Origin: Rostratula benghalensis | Lineage: Eukaryota > Chordata > Aves > Charadriiformes > Rostratulidae | Reading direction: 5' to 3' | Length of the DNA stretch: 64,000 nucleotides | Assembly (NCBI GenBank): GCA_013399305.1 | Contig: VXAI01000180.1 | Coordinates: 926,020 to 990,019, forward strand | In this document: positions 63,112 through 64,000 of the stretch, piece by piece | Position numbering within the stretch: the stretch's first letter is position 1 | How the letters are laid out: every line of letters starts with the position of its first letter | Made by a program: the position numbers and the translations under genes | Notes under the pieces: model-generated | Told to the model about the DNA's origin: nothing | Databases searched by the model: none | The model's input: only the letters and a program-made list of their open reading frames with translations

Positions 63112-64000
63112 TGAAAGAAGAAACAAGCATTGGAGTGGTCAAAAAGATGTGAAGGAAAACAAGACAAGACACTTGTTCTGCCCCATCTTAGCTCTTGACA
63201 CCATGAGGCTTGTCCCATTTTAAGTTTCATCTTTCTTGCCATCAGTCATTGTATTGAATGCCATTTGAAGTAGTACAGTCCAGCAAAATAATATATCCCC
63301 ACCACTCCCTTTCACACTGGTTCTGCACTCCGCTTAGAGCTTGGATTTCAAAGTCTTGTATTTGTTCCCTGCACACAGAGCTAATTACCTTGGCTAGATG
63401 ACAGACCATGCTACTTCACAGAGTGACACTGGCAAACCCCAGTGAATTAACTGAGGATCACCTAACTTCACAATCCTCATTTCAATGAGATGCTAAAGTG
63501 AGAACTCTTTCCTCAGTTGTCATTCTCTGGTCCATCTCCACCTCCCAAAATAATTTTTTCCCAAGAAAGGGGCTGTGGCATAGAGATTGCTATCAATAAA
63601 ATCAAATTTGCAAGAGAAAGAGCTGTACTGCTACCTTCTTAATGGGAGTCTTCTACACTGTTCATTTGGGAGTTTTAATAGCAATAAAATAGATAGAAAT
63701 CTCATCATAGGAACTAAACTGAAAGTAAGAAGCTGTACAGTAAATATTCACATGGCATTATCCATAACAGAAACAGAGATACTACTACTAGTTGAATTAA
63801 TGACCAAGAAAACCTGAAGCTGATCCCCCAAGGAAAAGGATGTGCAAATGCTAAATGCTGTCTCTCCTTGCCCTCAAACTGGTTCAGATTGTTAATGGGA
63901 CAAATATTCAGCATTTTTCTTTCCTCTACCACCTACTTTTCTTATTTTTACCTCAGCAGGCATCATTACCATAATCTAGGTTCGTTACATTGTGCACTGG
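63112..64000. other. intergenic, no feature seen
   Basis: Unique AT-rich sequence to the window edge. I see nothing in it. Confidence 0.55.

Noticed and set aside
42361..64000. Search for the next gene expected after STAC in vertebrates (DCLK3, opposite strand)
   Set aside because: No kinase-like C-terminal sequence was found on the minus strand. It must lie beyond the window if synteny holds.

Overview
This is an AT-rich vertebrate nuclear window and almost certainly avian. It is packed with 5'-truncated CR1 retrotransposons whose 3' ends finish in the bird-typical ATTCTRTGA octamer, it carries a solo avian ERVL-type LTR, and its one gene has short exons separated by introns of 0.1 to 8 kb. 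At least 21 CR1 fragments from about five or six subfamilies sum to roughly 7.9 kb, about 12% of the window. That is high for a bird. It would fit a CR1-rich lineage such as woodpeckers and relatives, but this is inference and the species cannot be fixed from the sequence.

The only protein-coding gene I can support is STAC (SH3 and cysteine-rich domain protein 1), on the + strand. Nine consecutive coding exons lie between 15707 and the stop codon at 41766-41768. They encode 274 C-terminal residues in an unbroken, phase-consistent frame: the second half of the C1 zinc-finger domain, the conserved stretch after C1, a variable linker, and two SH3 domains. The N-terminal coding part (about 130 residues in the family) is not visible here and should lie upstream of base 1. 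STAC proteins bind L-type voltage-gated calcium channels and modulate their inactivation and trafficking.

Layout: 1-15706 is the 3' part of a large upstream intron, with a solo LTR, five CR1 copies (two of them minus-strand) and a 15-base assembly gap. 15707-41768 is the STAC gene body, with CR1 copies in most of the longer introns. 41769 to about 42360 is the likely 3'UTR, with two candidate poly(A) signals. 42361-64000 is intergenic, with six CR1 loci (one a CR1 nested inside another) and no recognisable gene. No tRNA, rRNA, CRISPR, insertion sequence or operon is present, and I do not see an undescribed biological system. The items worth a second look are repeat and genome-evolution features, some splice-site peculiarities of STAC, and a few weak exon or conserved-element candidates.
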